A stretch of DNA of 64,000 nt from Gonatopus flavifemur (lineage: Eukaryota; Arthropoda; Insecta; Hymenoptera; Dryinidae). Both the position numbers and the translations under genes were made by a program. Below the pieces are notes generated by a model, which saw nothing but the letters and a program-made list of their open reading frames with translations, ran no database searches and had not been told where the DNA came from. Positions 34,326 to 45,232 of the stretch are shown in pieces (within the stretch, counting starts at the first letter, position 1; the number at the start of each line of letters is the position of its first letter). The stretch spans positions 34,508,001 to 34,572,000 of the forward strand of contig JAFFJZ010000004.1 of the NCBI GenBank assembly GCA_018340375.1, read 5' to 3'.

Positions 34326-34806
34326 TTTTTTTTATTTAGGAATGGAACTTTTGTCGTCACATTTTCAACGTTGTTCCCATCGTTGTTTCCAACGTTGTTC
34401 TCAACGTTATTTTTAACGTTGTTTTCTTCTCTCTCAAGGTGGGACCATTTTACCATGTTGAACAACGTTGTTCACAACGTTGTTTTCAACCTAGTTTTTG
34501 ACGTTGTTTCCAACGTTGTTTTCCACGTGGTTTTTTTCCTCCGGGGAAGTTTCATCCAGAATCTCACGTAGTTGAGTCAACCTCGCAGGCAATCAATGCT
34601 CCGTTATTTTGTGTCAAATGTATATGGATACTTGACAGAAACTATTTTTCATTGTCCCAATCATTCACGTAGTTGACCCAACTGAGTCGGCCAACCTGGG
34701 GAATGATTCACTGCAACCTCCGGAGTTGGTTGAACGTATTTAGACTCCTGGCATAGTTGAGTCAACTACGTTTTCATTCAGTTTACTAATCCTTTTTCTT
34801 AGTGTG

Positions 34807-34928
34807 TCAGCCACACGAATGCTAATACAGTCTAGAGTAGTGCCATGTACCCTACTCTATGGTACTGTTATACGACTGAGTCGTGTGAGCTACACGACTG
34901 AGTTATGTGGACCGCACGAATGGTTTCC
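34807..34928. repeat. ACGACTGAGT repeat scrap
   Basis: Repeats ACGACTGAGTCGTGT in both orientations, related to the 5877-6104 foldback. No gene. Confidence 0.4.
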
Positions 34929-35159
34929 CTGGTTAAAATATCTGAAAAAACCTAAAGTTTTTTGAAGTAAATGTTTTCAAATTACTTGAGAACTCTTCCG
35001 ACTACTTCTGAATCAAGATTTGACACATGTAGGGAGTTTCAAATCACTTGGGATTCTGTTCCGCATCACAGTTGATTCCGCCAACTTCCGCAATTCAAAT
35101 GAAAAGAGTTTAGGTTCACTTACATATCACCTGAAGTACGTTACAGATTCCGTTCACTT
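34929..35159. repeat. Diverged relative of the 29.9-32.5 kb palindrome, left of the hAT insertion
   Basis: Begins CCCTGGTTAAAATATCTGAA and shares the CTTCCGACTACTTC and CACTTCCG vocabulary of the palindrome arms. Continues at 45051-45232 on the other side of the hAT element. Includes the left hAT target duplication GTTCACTT at 35152-35159. Confidence 0.6.
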
Positions 35160-35252
35160 CAGGGTTGCCAGATCCGGACTCCTGAAAAACGGGACAAAAC
35201 CGTAAATTCCAGGTCAAAATAAGGGACACATAATGAGTAAAAATTAAGATTT

Positions 35253-37168
35253 TTATTTCATATCTGATGATACATTTTTGATAATTTTCTTATAATCTTT
35301 AGACATCTTAATCTTTTCCATGAATTGCGTACAAGTAAGCCCGGGAGAATTGATTGATATTATAAGTTCATTTTTTATTAATTCTGTAGAACATCTATTC
35401 CGGATGTTGGTTCACTTCAGTCATTTGTGAGAAAACTCTTTCAACAAATGCATTCGATGGTGGTATACTCAGACAGAAGGAAACTACTTTGAACAAATTC
35501 GGTAAAGTTTCTGGACAATTTTGGAATATATACTTCCATTTGGAAGCAACATCCATATCTTTGGTACATATTATTGACATCAAACTCTTGACGATACAAA
35601 ATTCTTCATACATGTCATCAATTGTTATATTATCATCAAGTTTCAACGTGGACACAGCATTTTTAATATCCATAAATTTTGGAATCTCGGATAATTTAAA
35701 CACTCTAATACTACATAATGGATTATCTCCCGAAAAATTGAACCATTTATTCAAATAGTTAATCGCTGTTTCTAGGAAACAACAAAAGTTGATTAGTAGA
35801 CGTTCCTTAAGGCCTTTTTCAGTTATCGAAAATTTTTGAGCAGTGAAAGATCCAAAAAATTTGTCTTCAAGTCGACTTTGTAATTTATTCAACAGGCTGG
35901 TCATAATGTCAAAAAGATCAGTTGATGTAGTTTGTTCATTCTGCAAACTTTTACTAGCTGATTCAAAAATTGAGTAGACATTGCTAACAAAATGAAGTGT
36001 AATGATCACTTCACCATTGTCGTGATCAGTTATGTCATCAATATTAAATTCATTAATTTGCAACAATGATTTGATTCTCTGTGGACATTCATCTCCAAGG
36101 GAACAAAAATACGATATAAGAGCTGGCCAGTTTTTAATGATTCTATCGATGGCTGGACCAAGAGAGAGCCACCTTGTTGTAACATGTTTGATCAATTCTT
36201 TCCATTCGATATCAACAAATGAAAAGAATTCTTGTAGCTCAACTCTTCTCAAAGCTGAATGTGAAAAGTGAGAAAAGACTTTGAGAACAATTGTTTCAAC
36301 ATCAACGTTTAAAACTTCCATGGAATGTCGAAAAGCATTATTGGCAACATGAGCTGAACAGCCAGATTTGAATATTCGAGAATTATGTTCCTTCAATAAC
36401 GTATACGCCGAACGGTTTTTTCTGAAATTGGAATTAGTATTGTCAGCTCCAAATGCCGATACATTATTTATATTTAATCCAAATTTAATCTAATAATTTC
36501 ACGCAAATACCATCTTCTTTGGTGAAATATTGAACACAAATTGGATAAAACTTTCGGTTTCCTTTGTTGGAAGTGTCAGTACTAACAGAGTAAAAAGAGT
36601 TGTCACATTTTATATGATCCAATATCTCATTAACGAAATAAGGTCCCAGAATTTTTGTTACTATTGCCTTCGCTTTCGTTCGACCACATGTGAATTTTGC
36701 AGCAATTTTAGAGTCTTCAAATAATTGACGTGTTAATTTGTTACCACAATCCATCGAATTATAAGAGGAATTATGTTTCACGCAATGGTATACTTTCATT
36801 AGCACAGCAAGAGATACTTTGTCACATTCTACAGAATTAAGTGTGGGCAAAAAATTCGTGATTGATCTTGTAGAAGCACTATCGCGTTTCCTCTTATTAT
36901 GATCAACTGTTTTTGAATGTTGAACAACATCAGTACGGCCTCCATGAGCGATAGAGAATTCCTTATTGCAGTACTGACAAAAAGCTTTGTGTTTGTTATT
37001 TCTGCATACTTTCAACCATTGGGCAAATATATCTTCTTGTAACCAATTCTCGCGGAATGTACATAATCTTTTGGTACTTCTTCTTCTTTTCTTTGTATCA
37101 TTCTTGGATTCCGTTTCATATCCATCGCTCTGATCATCTGAACACAATTCACCAACACCTCTATCCAT
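35253..37168 (-). pseudogene. hAT transposase, two frameshifts
   Basis: Reading on the minus strand: 37168-36485 is the N-terminus with a BED-type zinc finger (FCQYCNKEFSIAHGGRTD followed by H...H). A shift near 36488-36500 moves to the frame continuing VSAFGADNTNSNF through 36396-35395, the catalytic/insertion region with the hAT dimerisation signature PPSNAFVERVFSQM. A second shift near 35400 (Q-M-T-E-V-N|IRNRCSTELIKNELI) leads to TAA at 35253-35255. Total about 630 codons, normal for the family. It would excise and integrate hAT elements, but as read it is inactive. Confidence 0.85.
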
Positions 37169-38937
37169 TGCGAAATTTCAAGTTCCTCACAATAATTAAA
37201 TCATAAATTCAAATTGTACTAGGATCCAGGAAAGGGAGGAGGAGGAATGATTTCTGAAAATGGAGAAATATGAAAGATTACTGAAAGGAAAGAGTGCGAG
37301 GATGAAAATTTTCTCATAATTTCATATTGTTTCTCATATGCCACAATAACGAAAAAATGCATTAAATTTTCACCAGGAATTTTGAGAGATGGGCAGCCTC
37401 AATTACTTTTTATACCTGAAGTACTGTTTTGGCAAAACAAGAATTCTACCCTGTTATCAGATATCCATAAAACCGCATAGGTTGATTTTATGAGTTCCGA
37501 TTCAGTTTTATGAGTTTTCATAAGGTTTCATATGAGTAATTGAAACAGGATCGATGCCCACACAGTACAAATGTTTCTGCAAAAAAAGCATTTCAATAGA
37601 TATCCTTTAGAATGGTTATTTGCAAGATATCTTTTAGAAGTCTTTGTGCTATGTGGTCTTTGTGTATGAGGTTTTATCTGCATCGATGAGGATTTCATAC
37701 AGGGGAAATAGGGAAATAAACGGCCGTGCATTTCCCTATTTTCAAATATCTCGGTTGGTTAATAACTTGGGTGGAAAATAAGTCTATGTGGCACATCTCT
37801 TTTTCCAAATATGTTTATTATACAATATCTCATATCAACATATGTGTATTATCAAATATTTCCATCTCCCTGGTTGAAAGAAACTGTTGATTCTTCCCTA
37901 ATAAAAAGATCCCATTCATATCTTGAATCATAATTTGAATCGGAATTTTGTCCATTTAATAAGAAGTGATAGGATTCTTTAAGCAGGGTCGCCGAATCTC
38001 ATGAAATTTCATTTTTCAGGTTCAATGGATTTTTTTACCCACGGTCTTAAATATCTGTATGTACAAATACTTCATAGTTAAAATTAGAGGTATTTAATAA
38101 TAGATATAGGGACATATGGAAATATTCAAACATGAAGAGATTTGGAAATGAAGATATTTAAGAACATAATTGCATTAAAATAGTGATATTCTACAATGAA
38201 CGTATATCACGGTAGGATTGTGTGAAAACAGATATATTTGAAAACAAAATTATTTGAAATACAAAATATTGTCAAGTAGAAATATTTATACATAAAGATA
38301 TCTCCAAATGGAGATACTTGATAACCAAGTTATGTTGGAGTTGGAGTAGAGATATTTTATATTAAAACATATTTAGGAATGGAAATGAGTCAAATAGACT
38401 TGTTGTCATCGAACACATTTTTTGCGTTCAAATGCCCACAAATTTGTTTATTGTTTATTGAATCTCCATTGAACAGATTGAAATTTATGTATATGCACAC
38501 TATCAATAGTTCTTGAAATTAAACCACAAAAAAAAATTTATTCGTTCATACATATAATAGTGAAAATAATTATTCGTAGTAGAGTATAAGAATTTAAAGT
38601 TTAACTTACAAATCTTCACAATTCTTCAGTTATCTAGTGAACAAAGTTGATCAATTACATTAGTATTCACGAACATTCGCAAGTGTGGCGAGGTACTGGC
38701 ATAAAGCGAGTTGGACAATGTAATCAAATGACCGTGAGTATTTCAGTATTGTCAGTACTTACCTAGGTATCAAGACTGGTAGATCCGTGAATAAGTAAAG
38801 AATCGTGGGCATTATAAGTTGGGTCATCGTGTATAGCGAACGCGACCTCAAAGTTATTCTATTGGACGTTTCTTACTTATCCATCGAAATTCACCAATCA
38901 GACTTCATAATTATTCAGAACACACCGCAGTTGAGAA
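37169..38937. other. hAT interior with small nested repeats
   Basis: No further coding domain. 37590-37640 contains AGATATCTT-type motifs. 37868-37988 is a short CCCTGGTTGAAAGAA...TTCTTTAAGCAGGG element. 38040-38350 is rich in AAATATTT/GGAGATA words. The stretch 38640-38937 is ordinary AT-rich sequence up to the DIRS left end. Confidence 0.5.
37868..37988. mobile_element. Short CCCTGGTT-ended element, 121 bp
   Basis: CCCTGGTTGAAAGAA and TTCTTTAAGCAGGG form inverted ends. Flanks CT and TC do not match. Same end class as 19596-21441. Confidence 0.5.
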
Positions 38938-39153
38938 CAATTATACTTCAAGCCCCGTTCTTCGAGATTACACTGTAGTACGCCTCGTTCTACACCAGGT
39001 GGCACAACGTTGAGAGTTTCAAAAAACAAATTTCCGAACACACTCCTTTCGGTGTGTACGGCCTTTCCATTTGCGTCTTCCCGCCTGATCTTCATATCGT
39101 TTCGTTGTGCAGTAGGTGTTACACGTGGGCAGTCTTTGTTTTTTGAGGTTATC

Positions 39154-40421
39154 ATGGAGAGGAAAAGACAGGCAGAAGATCAACAAAAAAGATTGTGGAA
39201 GAAACTCAAGGAGTTGGAAAACCAAATAAGATTATGTGCTGATAGTCCTGAGCAATTATCAGAGGGTGATTCTAGCTTAGAAAGAGATATTGACAACGGT
39301 AAGTTACAACAAGTAATAACTACTTTCTGAGTCTGCACTAGAGGCAGAACGGAACAAATATAAAATAATACTGAGCTTACACCAGCGGTAGGACAGTATT
39401 CAAAATGAAATGTTCGCTTTTAAGGAGAAGAATCTTATATGAGCTTGTTTATCGACAAGACAGTAAAAAACTATACATATATGCAATTACATATAATTCT
39501 TAACAATAAGAAAACTCGTTTTCTTGTTTGTTTCATACAGCGATAAATGAGAATCTCATCATCGACAAGGAGAATATTGTTCCTAATGTAAATGAAGCAG
39601 ATGTTTACCAATCAGGGTCAGTTGGTGAAATACTGAGCGAACAAGGTAAAGAAGAAATAGAATGGCTCGACGAGGAGCTTTTGGAAGTATTAGGAGAAGA
39701 CCCCTCCAAGTCTAAAGCCGCAGACTTGAAAATACATCCATCGATTATGAACAGATGGAAATTCTGGATAGAATCTGGACTCGTCAAGGAAGAGAAGGAT
39801 GATTTACTGAAAAAATATAAGTGTCCTGAGGTATTGCAAGCTCCAAGAATGAATCCTGAGATCCTGAGAGCATTAAGCGAGTCTGCTACCAAGAGGGATG
39901 AACATCTTGTCAATTCTCAAAATCTGATTGGTATTGCTTTAGCGCTCTTGGGAGACAGCATCAATATGTTGTTGATGGAAGACGAGGAAGTAGATAAATT
40001 AATGCTTCTCCAAAAATTGTGTGATGCTGGAAAGGTTTTGTCAGAAACGTTTCATCAAAAGACAGTGTCAAGGAAAGCTTTCGTGTCTCCGGGCCTTGAT
40101 AAAAGTATTAAAGATGTGGTGAAGGACATCAAAACAGATTCTTGGTTATTTGGAAAAGGTCTAATGGATCGTATTAAAAAAGCTAGGTCATTGGATAAAA
40201 TGAGCAAAAATTTGAAACCGGCGTTGCAGAACAGGGCCAGTCTTCCGTCTAGTTCCAGGGCTTCTTTAAACTATCGATCCCCGCTGGCGAGAGGTCAACC
40301 ATCCTGGCAAGCGGGGCGAACATCAACCGTTTTCAACAGAAGAAGCGTACAATTCAAACCCAAACAGAGGACATATCCAGAGAAATCGTCGAGCAGAAGA
40401 AACAAGCAATACAGGAAATAA
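39154..40421 (+). CDS. DIRS ORF1 (gag-like), with a spliceosomal intron
   Basis: ATG at 39154 (MERKRQAEDQQKRLWKKLKE, a charged coiled-coil-like start) runs to 39298. GTAAGT donor at 39299, CATACAG acceptor ending 39540, then 39541-40421 in matching phase (g|cg, Ala). About 341 residues. The C-terminus is basic with Ser/Arg (SSRASLNYRSPLARGQ...SSRRNKQYRK), likely nucleic-acid binding. The 242-bp intron is inferred from splice motifs and from the frame being open only after splicing. Confidence 0.75.
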
Positions 40422-40423
40422 AA

Positions 40424-42298
40424 GTGAGTAAAATTGCTGGTAGGCTTTCTTGTTATGTTGAAAACTGGAAAAAAATCACAAACGATAAATTTGTGTTGAA
40501 ATGTATCGAGGGTTATAAAATTAACCTTTTTTCCAGAGTCGAACAGCCCTGTCCTCCAGTAGAACCACTCAGGTCAAAAGAGGAGATTAACGATTTAAAA
40601 ATTAGTATTAAAGAATTGATAAATAAAGGGGCTGTAGTCAGATGTAAGGATGAGAAAGGCCAATTCTTGTCATCATATTTTTTAGTTAAAAAACCTGACA
40701 ATTCAAATCGTTTTATATTAAATTTGAAAGCATTGAATGAGTTCATACTTACGCAGCACTTTAAAATGGAAGATCTAAGAACAGTGCAGAAAATAATTCA
40801 ACCTGGTTATTTTTTAGCAGCGATTGATCTGAAGGATGCATACTTTCTTGTTAATATACACAAACAGAGTAGAAAATATTTAAGGTTCAGGTTTGAAAAC
40901 GAAATTTTTGAGTTCACCTGTTTACCCTTTGGGCTATCGACTAGCCCCTTTATTTTCACGAAAGTCATGAAGCCTGTGATAAGATTTTTAAGAACAAAGG
41001 GTTTTTTATCCACGATATATTTGGATGATATCCTATGTATTGGAAGGGATCTTAAGGAATGTGAAAATAATGTTAAAGTATCTTTAAGGATATTACAAGA
41101 TTTGGGTTTTATAATAAATGAGGCAAAAAGTCAAACATATCCAAATACGCGCTGTAAATACTTAGGATTCATTATTGATACAAATACTTTTACTATAGAA
41201 ATTACGAAGCAAAAGAAAATCAAAATAAGAGATTTTATAACATGCTTGTTATCTAGAACTTCGTGTTCGATAAGGGAATTTTCTCAGTTAATAGGTGTAT
41301 TAGTAGCAGCTTGTCCGGGAGTAGCTTACGGTTGGTTGTACACCAAAGCTTTAGAAAGACAAAAATACACCGCTTTGATAATTAATAATGGAGATTTCTC
41401 AAGACAGATGATGATTTCTAATAAAGTCCGTGAGGATCTTGAGTGGTGGAAGAACAATGTAGGTTCTTCTTTTAATCCAATCAGAAGACATTCTTTCGAT
41501 CACGTAATTCATACAGACGCTTCTTTAACTGGTTGGGGTGCAACCTGTGGCGATGCAAGGATTTTTGGTTTCTGGGAAAAGAAGCGGGTTTACATATAAA
41601 TTATCTGGAACTATTGACAGTTTTTAGCTTTAGATGCATTGGCTTCGGACTTTCATGATTGTGAGATATTATTACGTATTGATAATACGACCGCTATTGC
41701 CTACATCAATAAGATGGGAGGCATAAAATACAAAAAGTATAATCAATTAGCTCGTAGGATCTGGGAATGGGCAGAGAAGAGGAAAATTTGGTTGGTAGCG
41801 TCATATATACCTTCCAAAGATAATGTGGAAGCAGACGGTCTGTCGAGGATGAGGTTACAGGATACGGAATGGGAATTAGAAGATTCTGTATTCAATGAAA
41901 TTCAGAAAATTTTTGGAATTCCCGATATAGATCTATTTGCAACGCAAGCAAATACTAAATGTGGAAGTTTCGTATCCTGGTACCCTGATCCAAAGGCCAT
42001 GGCGGTTGATGCCTTCACAATTCCCTGGTCAGATTGGTATTTTTACGCATTCCCACCTTTTTCAATGATTCTAAGAGCGTTGTCGAAAATAAGGCAAGAC
42101 CAGGCGGTTGGAATCTTAGTAGTGCCTTATTGGCCTACGCAACCTTGGTTTCCTCTTTTTTCAGCCTTATTAACAGAAGAACCTTTAGTTTTTGGACCAT
42201 CGTTTACATTATTATCATCTCCTTGTAGGTCCCTGTGTCACCCAGGAGCGGAACACATGAAACTTCTAGCGGGCAAATTATCAGGGAAGCGTTTTTGA
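40424..42298 (+). CDS. DIRS ORF2: reverse transcriptase-RNase H, frameshifted in RNase H
   Basis: 40424-41599 carries RT motifs: LKDAYFLVNIHKQSRKYLRF, LPFGLSTSPFIFTKVMK and the catalytic IYLDDIL. RNase H begins HVIHTDASLTGWGA. The frame then breaks twice, near 41590 and near 41622-41638 (INYLELLTVF|LALDALASDF), before continuing at 41639-42298 with LLRIDNTTAIAYINK and VASYIPSKDNVEADGLSR, ending in the DIRS-type C-terminal domain. There is no early ATG and the frame is -1 to gag, so RT may depend on frameshift, splicing or reinitiation. As read, this copy would not make intact RNase H. Confidence 0.85.
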
Positions 42299-43239
42299 TC
42301 AAAGAAGTTCCTACAGATACTCTCGAAGTATTTATGGCGTCTTTAGCGCCAGCCACGATTAAACAGTATGATGTAGCTTTAAAGAAATGGAAATTATTCT
42401 GTGATAAGAAAAATATCGACATTTTCGTTTTTTCATCAACAGATGTGTTGGAATTCTTGAACGAAGAATTTAAAAACGGAGCATCGTACAGCTCGTTGAA
42501 TAATTATAGATCTGCTATTTCGTTAATTTCGCGTAATGATACAGGAAAGAATGATATAATTAAGAGATTTTTCAAAGGTGTGTTTAGGTTAAGGCCTTCG
42601 AAGCCTCGATATGAGGTAACGTGGGATGTATCTAAGGTATTGAGCTATCTACAAACATTGTTTCCGTTAGAAGAGTTGTCGATCCAAGATTTGTCAGAAA
42701 AAACTGTAGCTTTATTAGCGATAAGTACGGCGCATAGGGCGCAAACAATTTGCTCAATTAGGTTAAATAATGTTAGGATAACTCCTGATTGTTTAGAAAT
42801 TAAAATCCCGGATATCTTGAAAACATCCGGTCCGGGAAAATATCAACCGGTATTGGTGCTGCCTTATTTTCTAGACAAGCCAGAATTGTGTGTGGCAAAA
42901 ACTGTGCTGGCATACATGGAGAAAACCAAAGATTATAGAGACGGTTCTGATAAGTTGTTTCTATCTACAATGAAACCATATAGACCCATATCAACACAAA
43001 CAATCAGCAGATGGGTGAAAACCGTTTTAAAAAAAAGTGGAGTGGACACAAATATATTCAGTGCTCACTCTACTAGACACGCGGCCACTTCCTCGGCATT
43101 TATGAAAGGAATAGATTTTGAAACTATACGAAAGACAGCGGGATGGTCAGCGAAGTCAAGGGTCTTTGCAAAATTCTATAATAGGCCTATAATAAAGAAT
43201 AACGATGAGTTTGTAAAGTCGGTTTTAGAGAAAAATTGA
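42235..43239 (+). CDS. DIRS ORF3: tyrosine recombinase
   Basis: Intact frame overlapping the end of ORF2 by 64 nt. N-terminal SAM-like core-binding domain (PATIKQYDVALKKWKLFCDK), then the catalytic domain with Arg in STAHRAQTICSI, the H-x-x-R box HSTRHA and the nucleophile Tyr in FAKFYNRP. No ATG in the first 30 codons; ATG at 42334 (MASLAPATIK) is the first internal Met, and translation may depend on the upstream ORF. It would integrate the circular DNA intermediate. Confidence 0.92.
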   Translation: MSPRSGTHETSSGQIIREAFLIKEVPTDTLEVFMASLAPATIKQYDVALKKWKLFCDKKNIDIFVFSSTDVLEFLNEEFKNGASYSSLNNYRSAISLISRNDTGKNDIIKRFFKGVFRLRPSKPRYEVTWDVSKVLSYLQTLFPLEELSIQDLSEKTVALLAISTAHRAQTICSIRLNNVRITPDCLEIKIPDILKTSGPGKYQPVLVLPYFLDKPELCVAKTVLAYMEKTKDYRDGSDKLFLSTMKPYRPISTQTISRWVKTVLKKSGVDTNIFSAHSTRHAATSSAFMKGIDFETIRKTAGWSAKSRVFAKFYNRPIIKNNDEFVKSVLEKN

Positions 43240-43432
43240 TACGTATACCATTTTTGTTTTTATATCACCTGGGTACGAATCTATGATAATTTATCTTTAT
43301 TTTTTGTAAAAGGATGTACATTATTAAGACATTGAAAAGGATGTATATTTTTTGTTTTGATTTAAAACAATTTCACGAAACAGAGGAAAATACATGCATT
43401 GAGCAATTAATATAATTGTGGTCTTTTCTCTC

Positions 43433-43465
43433 TCTCTCCCTCTCTCTTTCTCTCTCTCTCTCTAT
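43433..43465. repeat. (CT)n microsatellite in DIRS 3' region
   Basis: CTCTCTCT runs interrupted by CCC and TTT, between ORF3 and the internal complementary region. Confidence 0.8.
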
Positions 43466-43531
43466 GAGAAGGAAAGATCAATAAATAAGTAAATAAATAA
43501 ACCCGTTAAAATTGCAAATCCGCTAAACAAC

Positions 43532-43635
43532 TACAGTGTAATCTCGAAGAACGGGGCTTGAAGTATAATTGCCCAGTCAAACGAACTTACCTGAAGTGAA
43601 GTTCGACTGGGATTATATGAAAGCCCCGTTCGAGA
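43532..43635. repeat. DIRS internal complementary region
   Basis: The first part complements the left element end (AATCTCGAAGAACGGGGCTT); the second complements the right end (AAGTTCGACTGGGATTATAT, AAAGCCCCGTTCGAGATGAT). The junction AATTGCCC corresponds to the predicted circle joint GGGCAATT. Confidence 0.9.
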
Positions 43636-43910
43636 TGATTACAACCCACCACGGAATCAATTAAATAATTTAATCCCACCCAAAATATGCAATTTTAACA
43701 AACTCTAAATTATGAAGATCAGGCGGGAAGACGCAAATGGAAAGGCCGTACACACCGAAAGGAGTGTGTTCGGAAATTTGTTTTTTGAAACTCTCAACGT
43801 TGTGCCACCTGGTGTAGAACGAGGCGTACTACAGTGTAATCATCTCGAACGGGGCTTTCATATAATCCCAGTCGAACTTCACTTCAGGTAAGTTCGTTTG
43901 ACTGGGCAAT

Positions 43911-44559
43911 CAAAAGATACAACATTGATAGGTAAAGGTACTTTTTCATACGCAGCATGCTGCGAACAGCAAGCATGGGAGTAAGAGAGATAAACAACGA
44001 AAGCAACAAAGAAGACCTGTCATTTCACCCCTTCTCTCTGATGCTTATGCTGCTGGCAGCCGCATGCTGCCCATGAAAAAGTATCTTAAAGATGTAATTT
44101 CATGGGGCGTCGAGCATCAAGCGTCAACATTAGAAGGAAAGAGAAGAACTGTGTGACCTCTCTTTCTTTCTAATGTTGACGCTTGATGCTCGACGCCCCA
44201 TGAAATTACAGCTTAATGAAACACAATCGCTGTGTCGCTTCAAAGATCACAATTGCAATTTGCATCTTTGGCAAAATGGTTAAAAATGGAGGGAAATTCA
44301 AAACAATATGAGTTCACTTTTGCTTAAATCATATATGAAATGTGAAGTGAAGCATGAAAAATTCATTTCATGATGTATATTCAACATTTATAAGTACCGA
44401 ATGAACGCAAGATGTAACATGAATATAACTGTTATATCACAAACGCACTTTGACTCAACAGTGATATTAATGTGATGAGTGGTGTGCATCGGTTAAATAC
44501 AATCATTCATTCATTCAATCAGAACGTTTCTGGATATTCAAAATGAATAGAAGATACTA
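43911..44559. repeat. hAT interior right of the DIRS element, with hairpins
   Basis: 43930-44087: imperfect inverted repeat TACTTTTTCATACGCAGCAT / GCATGCTGCCCATGAAAAAG. 44093-44210: near-perfect hairpin with 52-bp arms (TGTAATTTCATGGGGCGTCG and mirror). 44211-44559 is AT-rich with nothing recognised. Confidence 0.6.
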
Positions 44560-44840
44560 CCCAGATAGCACTCAAGAATCCCAAATGAATTCTGAAGAGA
44601 GAACTCTTCAAGAATCCTTTTGGAATACAAACAATTCTTGAAGAGTTTCAAAAAAATTTGATTCTTCAGACATTTGCGAGTTCTCTAGAAATTCTCAAAC
44701 AAGTCTCACAGAATTTTTAGGAAACTCGCGAATGTCTGACGAATCAAATTCTTTCTGAAACTCTTCAAGAACTCTTTGTATCCTAAGAGAATTCTTGAAG
44801 ACTTCTTTTTTCAGAATTCATTCCTGATTAAATTCATTTA
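44560..44840. repeat. TTCTTGAAGAG foldback, left end CCCAGATAGCAC
   Basis: TA precedes CCCAGATAGCACTCAAGAAT. The interior reiterates AATTCTTGAAGAGTTTC on both strands, with mirrored ACATTTGCGAGTTCTC / GAAACTCGCGAATGT around about 44695. The right terminus is missing or diverged. Confidence 0.55.
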
Positions 44841-45050
44841 GGATTAAACTAATTAGATAGATACTACTACTTACTTGTATTTGTAGAATTTGTAGGTATT
44901 TACTTGTATTTGTAGAATATACATCGCAGGAATAATCGTCTATCTGAAATACGGGACTTTCGACGTCCCTTATCGATCTTGCCCGGGACACGGGACATTA
45001 TTGCAAAATACGGGATTGTCCCGGGAAATACGGGACGCCTGGCAACCCTT

Positions 45051-45232
45051 GTTCACTTAGGGAAAAGTGGAAGAAAACTATGTCAGTGCTTTTCCACTCT
45101 ATTCCGCACCAATGAGTTTAGGAACAGTTACGAATGGTATACACATAATGACTTCAAATTACTTGGGGGTGTTTTGGGTTTTGGTAAACTTCGGTCCATT
45201 TGTGAAAAATCGAAAATAAAACTTTGACACAT
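45051..45232. repeat. Right continuation of the palindrome-family relic
   Basis: Starts with the right hAT duplication GTTCACTT, then TTCCGCACCAATGAGTTTAG and TTTGTGAAAAATCGAAAATA, matching the arm vocabulary of 29856-32466. It rejoins the sequence at 34929-35159. Confidence 0.6.

Larger units (their letters stand above)
32758..34475. repeat. Large foldback with AACGTTG arrays and tRNA-like arms
   Basis: Arms about 32758-33105 and 34174-34475 are inverted (ATGGTAAAATG..CCCACC at left; GGTGGGACCATTTTACCAT at right), with small indels. Each arm contains an array of AACAACGTTG units (32815-32925 and 34365-34430) and a tRNA-like block. The 1-kb interior holds MITE copy 33280-33597 and undescribed sequence at 33600-34170. 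Confidence 0.75.
32558..34804. mobile_element. CACTGAGGGAAAAA-ended element, 2.25 kb, hosting a large foldback
   Basis: Left CACTGAGGGAAAAATAAAAG and right CCTTTTTCTTAGTG are imperfect inverted ends. TG flanks both sides (32556-32557, 34805-34806). The same end type occurs at 61569-61810 with TA duplication. CACTG ends with a 2-bp duplication recall animal CACTA/EnSpm elements, but no transposase is visible. Outer regions repeat CGTAGTTGAGTCAAC on both strands. Inside is the foldback at 32758-34475. Confidence 0.6.
38938..43910 (+). mobile_element. Complete DIRS-type tyrosine-recombinase retrotransposon
   Basis: Inverted terminal repeats: left 38938-39104 mirrors right 43711-43856. An internal complementary region at 43532-43635 contains, joined head to head at AATTGCCC, the complement of the outermost left end (to CAATTATACTTCAAG) and of the outermost right end (GTTTGACTGGGCAAT). 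This is the hallmark DIRS arrangement used to form a circular intermediate, and it fixes the ends to within 3-4 bases. Order: gag-like ORF with an intron, RT-RNase H, tyrosine recombinase. No target duplication, as expected. Inserted in the hAT element. Confidence 0.95.
35160..45050 (-). mobile_element. hAT DNA transposon, 9.9 kb with nested insertions
   Basis: Ends CAGGGTTGCCAGATCCGGAC and ACGCCTGGCAACCCTT. A perfect 8-bp target duplication GTTCACTT lies at 35152-35159 and 45051-45058, diagnostic of hAT. Subterminal ACGGGAC/GGGACA repeats are present at both ends. The transposase lies near the left end on the minus strand and is broken by frameshifts. About half the length is a DIRS retrotransposon inserted at 38938-43910; without it the element is about 4.9 kb. 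Confidence 0.9.

Noticed and set aside
42235..43239. Bacterial-type integrase or phage gene
   Set aside because: The recombinase is embedded in a DIRS element with RT, inverted ends and internal complementary region.
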